From Streptomyces sp. NBC_01210 (GTDB lineage Bacteria; Actinomycetota; Actinomycetes; Streptomycetales; Streptomycetaceae), in assembly GCF_036010325.1 (NCBI RefSeq), contig NZ_CP108549.1, forward strand, positions 6,076,001-6,140,000: a stretch of DNA of 64,000 nucleotides, written 5' to 3'. Position 1 is the first letter of the stretch; every line of letters starts with the position of its first letter. A model generated the notes under the pieces. That model worked only from the letters and a program-made list of their open reading frames with translations, had not been told where the DNA came from and searched no databases. The position numbers and the translations under genes were made by a program. Shown here in pieces: positions 1 to 9,398 of this stretch.

Positions 1-1
1 C

Positions 2-346
2 AAGAAGGTCAAGTCCATGTACCGCGGTGGCTGGGTGCTCGACTACCCGGTCAACTCCAACTTCATGCGCGACCTGTACGGCACCACGGCCGCCGGTAAC
101 ACCAGCGGCTACTCGAACAAGGCGTTCGACGAGCTGACCTCCAAGGCGGACAAGGCCAAGACGCTCGACGAGACGGTGAAGATGTACCAGGAGGCCGAGC
201 AGATGCTCAAGGCCAACATGCCGTCGATCCCGCTGTGGTTCTACAAGACCAACTCGGGTCAGTCCAAGAACGTCTTCGGCAAGATCGTCTACGGCCAGGA
301 CGGCGACCCGATCTTCGACGAAGTCCAGGTCAAGGCCAAGAAGTAA
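2..346 (+). CDS. Peptide ABC transporter substrate-binding protein, C-terminal part
   Basis: This is the last 114 residues of a family 5 extracellular solute-binding protein; the start lies beyond the left window edge. The frame is open from base 2 and ends in TAA. It resembles the end of the binding protein at 4792-6420: a GW-x-x-DYP stretch, a helical segment, then IPLWFY here against IPLWYQ there. Proteins of this family bind di- or oligopeptides outside the membrane and pass them to a DppB/DppC-type permease pair, whose genes follow directly. A strong hairpin separates it from the first permease gene. The substrate cannot be told from this fragment. Confidence 0.9.
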   Translation, partial: KKVKSMYRGGWVLDYPVNSNFMRDLYGTTAAGNTSGYSNKAFDELTSKADKAKTLDETVKMYQEAEQMLKANMPSIPLWFYKTNSGQSKNVFGKIVYGQDGDPIFDEVQVKAKK

Positions 347-361
347 ACATCGGGAACCGAA

Positions 362-401
362 GGCCGGTGCCGCCGCTCCTCCCGGAGCGGCGGCACCGGC
401 C
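362..401 (+). promoter_or_regulatory. Intra-operon hairpin after the binding protein gene
   Basis: A perfect 18-bp inverted repeat (362-379 with 384-401, 4-nt TCCC loop) lies 15 bp after the binding protein stop and about 90 bp before the permease start. There is no T-run. The operon appears to continue through it, so it more likely protects the upstream mRNA 3' end or partly terminates transcription, which would give more binding protein than permease. This role is inferred from position. Confidence 0.6.
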
Positions 402-493
402 CTCCGGCGTAGGCCCGGGGCTCTCCCCCCACACCCCGAGGCGGAGATCACTCTGACACGGCCATCGCCGACCCCTCACGGCATGGAGGCATG

Positions 494-1420
494 ATGGGGC
501 GTTACGTCGCAAGGCGACTGCTCCAGATGATCCCGGTATTCATCGGGACCACTCTGTTGATTTTCCTCATGGTCCACATTCTTCCGGGTGACCCCATCCG
601 GGCAATGTGGGGTGACAAGGCGGCAGACCCCGCACAGGTCGCGTCCTTGCGCCATGAGTTCGGGCTCGACCAGCCCATGTGGAAGCAGTACATCGACTAC
701 ATGGGCAATCTTTTCCAGGGCGACTTCGGCAAGACATTCGGCGGCCGGCCTGTCCTCGACGAGATGTCGCGGGCCTTCCCGGTCACGCTCCGGCTGACCG
801 TCGTGGCGCTCGCCATCGAGATGATCGTCGGCCTCGGCCTCGGCGCCTGGGCCGGTCTGAAGGCCGGCAAGGCCCCGGACACCGGTGTGCTGATCTTCAC
901 CCTGGTCGTCATCTCGATCCCGGTGTTCATCCTCGGCTACATGGCGCGGTTCCTCTTCGCCGACACTCTCGGCTGGGTGGCACCGAACGTCCAGGACTCC
1001 GCGGACGTCACACAGTTGTTCCTGCCGGGCTTCGTCCTGGCGATGCTCTCCATGGCGTATGTCGCACGGCTGACGCGTACGACCTTCGCGGAGAACCTGC
1101 GGGCGGACTACATGCGTACCGCTCTCGCCAAGGGTCTGCCGCGGCGCCGCATCGTCGGCGTGCATCTGCTGCGGAACTCTCTGATCCCTGTGATCACGTT
1201 CCTCGGTACGGACGTCGGAGGCTTCATCGGCGGCGCGGTCGTCACCGAGGGCATCTTCAACGTCCAGGGTGTGGGCAACCTGCTCTACCAGGCGCTCGGA
1301 CAGCGCGAGGGCTCCACCATCGTCGGTGTCGTCACCGTGTTCGTCCTGGTGATTCTGCTGATCAACCTGCTCGTCGACCTGCTGTACGCGGTCCTGGACC
1401 CGAGGATCCGGTATGCCTGA
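494..1420 (+). CDS. Peptide ABC transporter permease, DppB type
   Basis: An inner-membrane permease of about 308 residues, the usual size for DppB/OppB. It starts MGRYVARR, has a first membrane segment around residues 9-30, several later ones, and the BPD_transp_1 EAA-type cytoplasmic loop near residues 200-225 (RTALAKGLPRRRI), where the ATPases dock. ATG also occurs at 491, but GGAGG at 485-489 is 4 nt from 494 and only 1 nt from 491, and the paralogue at 6517 begins MGRYV, so 494 is preferred. The stop overlaps the next permease start by 8 nt (ATGCCTGA), which implies translational coupling. Confidence 0.93.
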   Translation: MGRYVARRLLQMIPVFIGTTLLIFLMVHILPGDPIRAMWGDKAADPAQVASLRHEFGLDQPMWKQYIDYMGNLFQGDFGKTFGGRPVLDEMSRAFPVTLRLTVVALAIEMIVGLGLGAWAGLKAGKAPDTGVLIFTLVVISIPVFILGYMARFLFADTLGWVAPNVQDSADVTQLFLPGFVLAMLSMAYVARLTRTTFAENLRADYMRTALAKGLPRRRIVGVHLLRNSLIPVITFLGTDVGGFIGGAVVTEGIFNVQGVGNLLYQALGQREGSTIVGVVTVFVLVILLINLLVDLLYAVLDPRIRYA

Positions 1421-2381
1421 CGTGACCAAGGCCGAGGCCGTCGACGCGAGGGTCGACGCCATCGCTCCCCCGAAGGCCGACGCGGCACCCGAGCAGGCCC
1501 CCAAGGAATCGCAGGGCAAGCCCCGTGGACTGTGGGGCGACGCCTGGTACGACCTGCGGCACCGGCCCATGTTCTGGCTCTCGGCGACGCTGCTGGTCCT
1601 GCTGCTGGTGATCTCGGCCTTCCCGGGCCTGTTCACCAGCGCCGACCCGCGGGCCGGCGATCTGACGCACCACTATCTGACCAAGCCCGAGCTGGGCAAG
1701 GCCTTCAGCCCCGAGTGGTTCGGCTACGACATCCAGGGCCGCTCGATCTATGCGCGTGTCATCTACGGCACCCGCGCCTCGATCCTCGTCGGCCTGGGCG
1801 TCACGGTGGCGATCACGGTCTTCGGCGGTCTGATGGGCCTGCTCTCGGGCTACTTCGGCGGCTGGCTCGACTCGATCATCTCCCGTGTCACGGACATCTT
1901 CTTCGGTATCCCCTTCCTGCTCGGCGCGATGGTCGTGCTGAACTCGTTCACCGAGCGCAAGGTGTACGTCGTGATCCTGGCGCTGGCCTTCCTCGGCTGG
2001 ACGTCGATCTGCCGAGTGGCCCGAAGTTCCGTGATCACGGCCAAGCAGGCGGACTATGTGACGGCGGCGCGCGCTCTCGGCGCGGGCACCAGCCGGATGC
2101 TGTTCCGCCATGTGCTGCCCAACGCGATCGCTCCCACCATCGTTGTCGCCACCATCTCGCTCGGTGGCTTCATCTCGGCCGAGGCGACCCTGTCCTACCT
2201 GGGACTCGGTCTCGCCGACCCGACGATTTCGTGGGGCATCGACATCGCGTCGGGCAGTGAGGAGATCCGTAACAACCCGCATGTGCTGCTCTTCCCGGCC
2301 GGCATGCTGAGCCTCACGGTCTTCGCGTTCATCATGCTCGGCGACGCGGTCCGCGACGCCCTCGACCCGAAGTTGCGCTGA
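1413..2381 (+). CDS. Peptide ABC transporter permease, DppC type
   Basis: A 322-residue partner permease. A charged cytoplasmic N-terminus of about 45 residues is followed by a first membrane helix, then the BPD_transp_1 core with the EAA loop near residues 215-240 (TAARALGAGTSRMLFRHVLP). It ends AVRDALDPKLR, the usual DppC ending. The start is fixed by the 8-nt overlap with the DppB-type gene. With that protein it forms the membrane pore of the importer. It closely resembles the product at 7433-8413, which occupies the same place in the second operon. Confidence 0.93.
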   Translation: MPDVTKAEAVDARVDAIAPPKADAAPEQAPKESQGKPRGLWGDAWYDLRHRPMFWLSATLLVLLLVISAFPGLFTSADPRAGDLTHHYLTKPELGKAFSPEWFGYDIQGRSIYARVIYGTRASILVGLGVTVAITVFGGLMGLLSGYFGGWLDSIISRVTDIFFGIPFLLGAMVVLNSFTERKVYVVILALAFLGWTSICRVARSSVITAKQADYVTAARALGAGTSRMLFRHVLPNAIAPTIVVATISLGGFISAEATLSYLGLGLADPTISWGIDIASGSEEIRNNPHVLLFPAGMLSLTVFAFIMLGDAVRDALDPKLR

Positions 2382-2392
2382 GGAGGGCGTAC

Positions 2393-3451
2393 GTGACCAT
2401 CATCGAAGAAACATCAAGTGTCCCGGCGCCCCGGTCGGGCGACTCGGACGGCACTCCGCTGCTCGAAGTCCGCGATCTGCATGTGGAGTTCCATACCCGC
2501 AACGGAGTCGCCAAGGCCGTCAACGGCGTCAACTACAGCGTTGACTCCGGCGAGACCCTAGCCGTACTGGGTGAGTCCGGCTCCGGAAAGTCCGTGACCG
2601 CGCAGGCGATCATGGGCATTCTGGACATGCCGCCCGGCAAGATCCCGCAGGGCCAGATCCTGTACCGCGGGCAGGACATGCTCACCATGGGCTACGAGGA
2701 GCGGCGGAAGATCCGCGGCCGGAAGATCGCGATGATCTTCCAGGACGCGCTCTCCTCCCTCAACCCCGTGCTCACCGTGGGCTACCAGCTCGGCGAGATG
2801 TACCGCGTCCACCAGGGCCTCTCCAAGAAGGAGGCCAAGGCCAAGTCCATCGAGCTGATGGAGCGGGTGAAGATCCCGGCCGCCAAGGCGCGGGTCAACG
2901 ACTACCCGCACCAGTTCTCCGGCGGTATGCGCCAGCGCATCATGATCGCCATGGCGCTGGCCCTGGAGCCGGACCTGATCATCGCGGACGAGCCGACGAC
3001 CGCGCTGGACGTCACCGTCCAGGCCCAGGTCATGGATCTGCTCGCGGAGCTGCAGCGCGAGTACAACATGGGCCTGATCCTGATCACCCACGACCTCGGC
3101 GTCGTCGCCGACGTCGCGGACAAGATCGCGGTCATGTACGCGGGACGGATCGTCGAGACCGCCCCGGTGAGCGAGCTCTACAAGCGGCCCGCCCACCCGT
3201 ACACGCGTGGTCTGCTGGACTCGATCCCGCGCCTGGACCAGAAGGGCCAGGAGCTGTACGCGATCAAGGGTCTGCCGCCCAACCTGCTCAAGATTCCGGC
3301 CGGTTGCGCGTTCAACCCCCGCTGCCCCAAGGCGGACGACATCTGCCGTACGGAGGTTCCGGCTCTGGTGCCGGTGACCGAGCAGGACGGCAGTGAGCTG
3401 CCCGGCCGCGGAAGCGCGTGCCACTTCTGGAAGGAGACGATCCATGGCTGA
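2393..3451 (+). CDS. Peptide ABC transporter ATPase, DppD type
   Basis: A 352-residue ATP-binding subunit with Walker A GESGSGKS near residues 60-67, the ABC signature FSGGMRQR near 175, Walker [13 protein letters not shown] near 195-206, and the oligopeptide-transporter C-terminal domain with four spaced cysteines ([15 protein letters not shown]). In related DppD proteins such a cysteine set can hold an iron-sulfur cluster; that is inferred here. It starts at GTG 2393 after GAGGAGGGCG. Its stop overlaps the next ATPase start by 8 nt (ATGGCTGA). It should pair with the DppF-type protein to drive uptake. Confidence 0.93.
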   Translation: MTIIEETSSVPAPRSGDSDGTPLLEVRDLHVEFHTRNGVAKAVNGVNYSVDSGETLAVLGESGSGKSVTAQAIMGILDMPPGKIPQGQILYRGQDMLTMGYEERRKIRGRKIAMIFQDALSSLNPVLTVGYQLGEMYRVHQGLSKKEAKAKSIELMERVKIPAAKARVNDYPHQFSGGMRQRIMIAMALALEPDLIIADEPTTALDVTVQAQVMDLLAELQREYNMGLILITHDLGVVADVADKIAVMYAGRIVETAPVSELYKRPAHPYTRGLLDSIPRLDQKGQELYAIKGLPPNLLKIPAGCAFNPRCPKADDICRTEVPALVPVTEQDGSELPGRGSACHFWKETIHG

Positions 3452-4592
3452 GTTCAAGAAGACCGACGAGCCCATGGACGCCACCCCGAACGTCACCGAG
3501 GTCGAGACCGTCGACGCGCCCACCGAGACGGCGGCCGTGGCGGCGATCGAGGCACCGGTCGAGCGCGGTGAGCCGATCCTTCAGGTGCGCAACCTGGTCA
3601 AGCACTTCCCGCTGACCCAGGGCATTCTGTTCAAGCGCCAGGTCGGCGCGGTCAAGGCCGTGGACGGGGTCTCCTTCGACCTCTACCAGGGTGAGACGCT
3701 CGGCATCGTCGGCGAGTCCGGCTGTGGCAAGTCCACCGTCGCCAAACTGCTGATGACGCTGGAGACGGCGACCGCCGGCGAGGTCTTCTTCAAGGGTCAG
3801 GACATCACCAAGCTGTCCGGGCGCGCGCTGAAGGCGGTCCGCCGGAACATCCAGATGGTGTTCCAGGACCCGTACACCTCGCTCAATCCGCGTATGACGG
3901 TCGGCGACATCATCGGTGAGCCCTTCGACATCCACCCCGAGGTGGCTCCGAAGGGCGACCGCCGCAAGAAGGTGCAGGACCTGCTCGACGTCGTCGGGCT
4001 CAACCCGGAGTACATCCACCGGTATCCGCACCAGTTCTCCGGCGGTCAGCGCCAGCGCATCGGTATCGCTCGCGGTCTTGCCCTCAACCCCGAGGTCATC
4101 ATCTGCGACGAGCCGGTCTCGGCCCTGGACGTCTCGGTCCAGGCGCAGGTCATCAACCTGATGGAGAAGCTGCAGGACGAGTTCAACCTCTCCTACATCT
4201 TCATCGCCCACGACCTGTCGATCGTCCGGCACATCTCCGACCGGGTCGGCGTGATGTACCTCGGCAAGATGGCCGAGATCGGTACGGACACGCAGATCTA
4301 CGACCACCCGACGCACCCCTACACCCAGGCGTTGCTGTCGGCGGTCCCGGTCCCGGACCCGGAGCTCAGCAGCGGTCGCGAGCGGATCATCCTCACCGGC
4401 GATGTCCCGTCCCCGGCGAACCCGCCGTCCGGCTGCCGTTTCCGCACCCGTTGCTGGAAGGCCGAGGACAAGTGCGCCCAGGAGGTCCCGCTGCTGGCGA
4501 TCCCCGAGCGTTTCAAGGGTGCTGACACCCCGGCGGCACACGAGTCCGCGTGCCACTTCGCCGAGGAGAAGGACGTCGTCCACGCGGTGTGA
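3444..4592 (+). CDS. Peptide ABC transporter ATPase, DppF type
   Basis: A 382-residue ATPase with Walker A GESGCGKS near residues 90-97, signature [10 protein letters not shown] near 198 and Walker [14 protein letters not shown] near 217-229, plus the oligopeptide-transporter C-terminal domain ([12 protein letters not shown]). The frame is open further upstream, but ATG 3444 gives the same ATGGCTGA overlap as the paralogous junction at 9391, so it is chosen. An acidic extension of about 45 residues rich in Thr/Glu/Val precedes the ABC domain and is absent from the paralogue. It is the last gene of operon 1, followed by a strong terminator. Confidence 0.93.
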   Translation: MAEFKKTDEPMDATPNVTEVETVDAPTETAAVAAIEAPVERGEPILQVRNLVKHFPLTQGILFKRQVGAVKAVDGVSFDLYQGETLGIVGESGCGKSTVAKLLMTLETATAGEVFFKGQDITKLSGRALKAVRRNIQMVFQDPYTSLNPRMTVGDIIGEPFDIHPEVAPKGDRRKKVQDLLDVVGLNPEYIHRYPHQFSGGQRQRIGIARGLALNPEVIICDEPVSALDVSVQAQVINLMEKLQDEFNLSYIFIAHDLSIVRHISDRVGVMYLGKMAEIGTDTQIYDHPTHPYTQALLSAVPVPDPELSSGRERIILTGDVPSPANPPSGCRFRTRCWKAEDKCAQEVPLLAIPERFKGADTPAAHESACHFAEEKDVVHAV

Positions 4593-4609
4593 CGCAGAAG
4601 TAAGTGAAT

Positions 4610-4643
4610 GAGGGCGCCCGGACCGTCTGGTCCGGGCGCCCTC
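4610..4643 (+). terminator. Rho-independent terminator of peptide transporter operon 1
   Basis: A perfect 15-bp inverted repeat (4610-4624 with 4629-4643, loop GTCT) followed by TTCTGTG. It begins 17 bp after the DppF-type stop codon. Confidence 0.85.
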
Positions 4644-4791
4644 TTCTGTGTACCCAGCAAGGACTGACCAGGAGGGATTGAGAACCAGAGACTGAGGAGC
4701 GGCAAACTCGGAAAGCGGCCATAAAAGTGCGCTGCATACCTACATGGGGTGTATTGGTGCTAAGTCGGACTCAGGACACGGGAGGCACCCC

Positions 4792-6420
4792 ATGCGTGGA
4801 GTCACGCACGCCAAAGGGGCCGTATGCGCGGTGGCCGTAGCCCTCGCGGCGGTGGCGTGCGGCGGAGGCAGCAGCGGCGGCGGTGGTGGCGCGGACGGGA
4901 TCGTGAGCTCCTCCTGGGGCGACCCCCAGAACCCGCTGGAGCCCGCAAACACCAATGAGGTGCAGGGCGGCAAGGTCCTCGACATGCTCTTCCGCGGTCT
5001 CAAGAGGTACGACCCGAAGACCGGCGAGGCCAAGGACATGCTCGCCGAGAAGATCGCCACCACGGACTCGGTCAACTTCACCGTCACCGTCAAAGGCGGC
5101 TGGACCTTCAGCAACGGTGAGAAGGTCACCGCCAAGTCCTTCGTGGACGCCTGGAACTACGGCGCCAACCTGAAGAACAATCAGAAGAACGCCTACTTCT
5201 TCGGCTATATCGACGGCTACGCACAGGTCCACCCGGACAAGGGCACGCCCACCGCCACGACCCTCTCCGGCCTCAAGGTCGTCAACGACACCACCTTCAC
5301 GGTCAAGCTGTCCCAGAAGTTCTCCACCTGGCCCGACACCCTCGGTTACGCCGCCTTCTCCCCGCTGCCCCAGGCGTTCTTCGACAGCCACGACGCCTGG
5401 TTGTCCAAGCCCATCGGCAACGGCCCGTACACCGTCGACTCGTACGCCAAGGGCTCGAAGCTGGCCATGCGCAGATGGGACGGTTACCCGGGCACCGACA
5501 AGGCGCAGAACGGCGGCGTCGACCTGAATGTGTACACGGACAACAACACCGCCTACACCGACCTGACCGCGGGCAATCTCGACCTCGTCGACGATGTGCC
5601 GGCCTCGCAGCTCAAGAATGTGCAGACGGACCTCGGCGGCCGGTACATCAACACCCCCGCCGGGATCATCCAGACCCTTGCCTTCCCGTACTACGACAAG
5701 GCCTGGAACACCCCGAACGCCGTGAAGGTCCGCCAGGGCCTGTCCAGGGCGATCAACCGCCGGCAGATCACCGACACGATCTTCCAGAAGACGCGTACGC
5801 CCGCGAAGGACTGGACCTCACCGGTGCTCGGCGCGGACGGCGGCTTCAGCGACACCTTGTGCGGTGACGCCTGCGAGTACAACGCGGCCGAGGCGAAGAA
5901 GCTGATCACGGAGGGCGGCGGCATCCCCGGCGGCCAGGTGAAGATCTCGTACAACGCGGACAGCGGCTCGCACAAGGAGTGGGTCGACGCCGTCTGCAAC
6001 AGCATCAACAACGCGCTGGGCAACGACAGGGCGTGTGTCGGCAACCCGGTCGGTACCTTCGCCGACTTCCGCAACCAGATCGGGAAGCACAAGATGCCCG
6101 GTCCGTTCCGGGCCGGCTGGCAGATGGATTACCCGCTGATCCAGAACTTCCTGCAGCCCCTCTACTACACCAACGCCTCGTCCAACGACGGTCTGTGGAG
6201 CAACGCGGAGTTCGACAAGCTCGTCGACGAGGCCAACGCGGAGAGCGACGCGAAGAAGGCCGTGGAGACCTTCCAGAAGGCCGAGGGGGTCGTACGGGAC
6301 CAGATGGCGGCCATCCCGCTCTGGTACCAGAACGGCAGCGCCGGCTACTCCGAACGTGTCTCGAACGTGGCGCTCAACCCCTTCAGCGTCCCGGTCTACA
6401 ACGAGATCAAGGTCAAGTGA
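4792..6420 (+). CDS. Peptide-binding lipoprotein, SBP family 5
   Basis: A 542-residue secreted solute-binding protein. It has a short positive N-terminus (MRGVTHAKG), a hydrophobic stretch and a lipobox-like AVAC at about residues 18-21, then a Gly/Ser linker, so it is predicted to be a lipoprotein facing outward. The mature part has the SBP_bac_5 layout (V-x-D-x-L-F-x-G-L-x-R-Y early, IPLW near the end). The frame is open to 4744, but GGAGG at 4781-4785 and the signal sequence favour ATG 4792. It heads operon 2, whose order repeats operon 1. Length is normal for the family, and the ligand is unknown. Confidence 0.93.
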   Translation: MRGVTHAKGAVCAVAVALAAVACGGGSSGGGGGADGIVSSSWGDPQNPLEPANTNEVQGGKVLDMLFRGLKRYDPKTGEAKDMLAEKIATTDSVNFTVTVKGGWTFSNGEKVTAKSFVDAWNYGANLKNNQKNAYFFGYIDGYAQVHPDKGTPTATTLSGLKVVNDTTFTVKLSQKFSTWPDTLGYAAFSPLPQAFFDSHDAWLSKPIGNGPYTVDSYAKGSKLAMRRWDGYPGTDKAQNGGVDLNVYTDNNTAYTDLTAGNLDLVDDVPASQLKNVQTDLGGRYINTPAGIIQTLAFPYYDKAWNTPNAVKVRQGLSRAINRRQITDTIFQKTRTPAKDWTSPVLGADGGFSDTLCGDACEYNAAEAKKLITEGGGIPGGQVKISYNADSGSHKEWVDAVCNSINNALGNDRACVGNPVGTFADFRNQIGKHKMPGPFRAGWQMDYPLIQNFLQPLYYTNASSNDGLWSNAEFDKLVDEANAESDAKKAVETFQKAEGVVRDQMAAIPLWYQNGSAGYSERVSNVALNPFSVPVYNEIKVK

Positions 6421-6516
6421 CGGCGGAAGGGATCCGGCACGGCGTGCCCGACGCGCCGGTCCGGCAGCTGCACCGACCTTCCCCGCATTGCGCGACCACG
6501 ACCCCCGGAGCCCTTC

Positions 6517-7440
6517 ATGGGACGTTATGTGATCCGGCGTCTGCTGCAGATGATCCCGGTCTTCTTCGGTGCCACGCTGCTGATCTTCCTCATGGTGAAC
6601 GTGATGGGGGACCCCATCGCAGGACTCTGCGGCGAGCGGCAGTGCGACCCGGCGACGGCCGCCCAGCTGCGCAAGGAGTTCGGCCTCGACAAGCCGGTGT
6701 GGCAGCAATACCTGACGTACATGGGCAATGTCTTCACCGGCGACTTCGGCACCGCCTTCAACGGACAGCCGGTCACCGAGCTGATGGGCGAGGCCTTCCC
6801 CGTCACCATTCGGCTCACTGTCGTCGCGATCGTCTTCGAGATGTTCATCGGCATCACGCTCGGTGTGATCACGGGCCTGAAGCGCGGCCGCCCCGTCGAC
6901 ACCAGCGTGCTGCTGCTCACCCTGGTCGTCATCTCCGTCCCGACCTTCGTCACCGGTCTCATCCTCCAGCTGCTGCTGGGTGTCGAGTGGGGCATCATCA
7001 AGCCCGCCGTCTCACCGGAGGCGCCGATCAATGAGCTGATCATCCCCGGTCTTGTGCTCGCATCGGTCTCGCTCGCCTATGTCACCCGGCTGACCCGGAC
7101 CTCGATCGCCGAGAATGCCCGCTCCGACTACGTCCGCACCGCGAAGGCGAAGGGCCTGCCCAGGCGCCGGGTGATCAGCCGTCATCTGCTGCGCAACTCA
7201 CTGATTCCGGTGATCACCTTCATCGGCACCGATATCGGAGCACTGATGGGCGGCGCGATCGTCACCGAGCGCATCTTCAACATCCATGGCGTCGGCTACC
7301 AGCTCTACCAGGGCATCCTGCGCCAGAACACCCAGACCGTCGTGGGCTTCGTGACCGTGCTCGTCATCGTCTTCCTGGTGGCGAATCTGCTGGTCGACCT
7401 TCTGTACGCCGTTCTCGACCCGAGGATCCGGTATGCCTGA
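6517..7440 (+). CDS. Peptide ABC transporter permease, DppB type (operon 2)
   Basis: A 307-residue permease starting MGRYVIRRLLQMIPVFFGAT, near-identical in its opening to the operon 1 permease and sharing the ending YAVLDPRIRYA. It has the usual N-terminal helix, a periplasmic loop with QYLTYMGN, and the EAA loop with AKGLPRRR. It starts at ATG 6517 after GGAG at 6507. It overlaps the next gene by the same ATGCCTGA as in operon 1, which is strong evidence that the two operons derive from one ancestor. Confidence 0.93.
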   Translation: MGRYVIRRLLQMIPVFFGATLLIFLMVNVMGDPIAGLCGERQCDPATAAQLRKEFGLDKPVWQQYLTYMGNVFTGDFGTAFNGQPVTELMGEAFPVTIRLTVVAIVFEMFIGITLGVITGLKRGRPVDTSVLLLTLVVISVPTFVTGLILQLLLGVEWGIIKPAVSPEAPINELIIPGLVLASVSLAYVTRLTRTSIAENARSDYVRTAKAKGLPRRRVISRHLLRNSLIPVITFIGTDIGALMGGAIVTERIFNIHGVGYQLYQGILRQNTQTVVGFVTVLVIVFLVANLLVDLLYAVLDPRIRYA

Positions 7441-8413
7441 GCCTCAGTACGACAACGGGGGAGCCATCGCCTCCACCGGCGCGGGCGGTGCGATGGACCT
7501 CGCGACCACCGAGGGGGCGACCCTGGAGAAGCGCCCCGGCGGCCCGGAGGGCACCGGGCCTGCCGAGAAGCCGCGCAGCCTCTGGTCCGACGCCTGGCGC
7601 GATCTGCGTCGCAACCCCGTCTTCATCATCTCGGGCCTGATCATCCTCTTCCTGGTCTTCATCGCGATCTGGCCCCAGTCGATCGCCACCCAGAATCCGC
7701 TCCAGTGCGACCTCGCCAAGGCCCAGCAGGGCTCCCAGCCCGGCCATCCCTTCGGCTTCAACGCGCAGGGCTGCGACGTCTATACGCGTACCGTCTACGG
7801 CGCGCGGACCTCGGTCACCGTCGGCGTCTGCGCCACTCTCGGTGTGGCGTTGCTCGGTTCCGCCCTCGGCGGTCTGGCCGGTTTCTTCGGCGGGGCGTCG
7901 GACGCGGTCCTCTCCCGGGTCACCGATATCTTCTTCGGCATCCCCGTCGTCCTCGGCGGTCTGGTTCTGCTGTCCGTCGTCACCAGCACCACGGTCTGGC
8001 CCGTCATCGGCTTCATGGTGCTGCTGGGCTGGCCGCAGCTCTCCCGTATCGCACGCGGCTCGGTCATCACCGCCAAACAGAACGACTACATCCAGGCGGC
8101 CCGGGCGCTCGGTGCGTCCAACTCCCGGATCCTGCTGCGGCACATCAGCCCCAACGCCATCGCGCCGGTGATCGTCGTGGCGACCATCGCGCTCGGTACC
8201 TATATCGCCCTGGAGGCGACGCTCTCCTACCTCGGGGTGGGGCTGAAGCCGCCGACCGTGTCCTGGGGCATCGACATCTCCTCCGCGTCCCCGTACATCC
8301 GCAACGCGCCGCACATGCTGCTCTGGCCGGCCGGCGCGCTGGCGGTCACGGTGCTCGCGTTCATCATGCTCGGCGACGCGGTGCGCGACGCCCTCGACCC
8401 CAAGCTGCGCTGA
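7433..8413 (+). CDS. Peptide ABC transporter permease, DppC type (operon 2)
   Basis: A 326-residue permease with a cytoplasmic N-terminus of about 55 residues, several membrane segments and the EAA loop (IQAARALGASNSRILLRHI) about two thirds along. It ends AVRDALDPKLR like its operon 1 counterpart. A periplasmic stretch holds two cysteines (QCDLAK, QGCDVYTR) that the operon 1 protein lacks. The start is fixed by the 8-nt overlap with the preceding permease. It should form the pore with that permease. Confidence 0.93.
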   Translation: MPEPQYDNGGAIASTGAGGAMDLATTEGATLEKRPGGPEGTGPAEKPRSLWSDAWRDLRRNPVFIISGLIILFLVFIAIWPQSIATQNPLQCDLAKAQQGSQPGHPFGFNAQGCDVYTRTVYGARTSVTVGVCATLGVALLGSALGGLAGFFGGASDAVLSRVTDIFFGIPVVLGGLVLLSVVTSTTVWPVIGFMVLLGWPQLSRIARGSVITAKQNDYIQAARALGASNSRILLRHISPNAIAPVIVVATIALGTYIALEATLSYLGVGLKPPTVSWGIDISSASPYIRNAPHMLLWPAGALAVTVLAFIMLGDAVRDALDPKLR

Positions 8414-8423
8414 GGAGCCCGCC

Positions 8424-9398
8424 ATGCTGCTCGAAGTGCGTGATCTGCACGTGGAGTTCCGTACCAGGGACGGCGTGGCCAAGGCCGTCAACGGCGTCAA
8501 CTACACGGTGGACGAAGGCGAGACGCTCGCCGTGCTGGGCGAGTCCGGGTCCGGCAAGTCCGTCACCGCGCAGGCGATCATGGGAATCCTGGACTCGCCT
8601 CCGGGGAAGATCGCCGGCGGCGAGATCCTCTTCCGGGGACAGGATCTGCTGCGGCTCAAGGAGGAGGAGCGGCGGAAGATCCGCGGGGCCGGGATGGCCA
8701 TGATCTTCCAGGACGCTCTCTCGTCCTTGAACCCGGTGCTGAGCGTCGGCGACCAGCTCGGCGAGATGTTCACCGTCCACCGCAAGATGTCGCGCAGGGA
8801 CGCGCGGGCCACGGCCGTCGAGCTGATGGAACGCGTGGGCATCCCGGGGGCGAAGGAGCGGGTCGGGCAGTATCCGCACCAGTTCAGCGGCGGTATGCGC
8901 CAGCGCATCATGATCGCCATGGCGCTGTCCCTGGAGCCGGACCTGATCATCGCGGACGAGCCGACAACAGCGCTGGACGTCACCGTCCAGGCCCAGGTGA
9001 TGGATCTGCTGGCCCAGCTCCAGAGCGAGCTGAACATGGGGCTCATCCTGATCACCCACGACCTGGGCGTGGTCGCCGACGTCGCCGACAAGATCGCGGT
9101 GATGTATGCGGGCCGGATCGTCGAGACGGCTCCTGTCCACGACATCTACAAGGCCCCGGCCCACCCGTACACCAAGGGTCTGCTGGAGTCGATCCCGCGG
9201 CTGGACCAGAAGGGCCGGGAGCTGTACGCGATCAAGGGCCTGCCGCCCAACCTGATGAACATCCCGCCCGGCTGCGCCTTCAACCCGCGCTGTCCGATGG
9301 CGCAGGACGTGTGCCGGACCGATGTGCCGCCGCTGTACGAGGTGTCGGAGGATCGCAGGAGCGCCTGCCACTTCTGGCAGGAGACACTCAATGGCTGA
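8424..9398 (+). CDS. Peptide ABC transporter ATPase, DppD type (operon 2)
   Basis: A 324-residue ATPase beginning [17 protein letters not shown], which is shorter at the N-terminus than the operon 1 protein but nearly identical afterwards ([19 protein letters not shown], then [20 protein letters not shown]). The C-terminal oligopeptide-transporter domain has the same four-cysteine pattern. ATG 8424 follows TGAGGAGCCCGCC. Its stop overlaps the next start by ATGGCTGA, as in operon 1. Confidence 0.93.
   Translation: MLLEVRDLHVEFRTRDGVAKAVNGVNYTVDEGETLAVLGESGSGKSVTAQAIMGILDSPPGKIAGGEILFRGQDLLRLKEEERRKIRGAGMAMIFQDALSSLNPVLSVGDQLGEMFTVHRKMSRRDARATAVELMERVGIPGAKERVGQYPHQFSGGMRQRIMIAMALSLEPDLIIADEPTTALDVTVQAQVMDLLAQLQSELNMGLILITHDLGVVADVADKIAVMYAGRIVETAPVHDIYKAPAHPYTKGLLESIPRLDQKGRELYAIKGLPPNLMNIPPGCAFNPRCPMAQDVCRTDVPPLYEVSEDRRSACHFWQETLNG

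Noticed and set aside
476..1636. Antisense frame of 386 codons over the first permeases
   Set aside because: Asp/Arg/Glu/His-rich shadow of two genuine permease genes.
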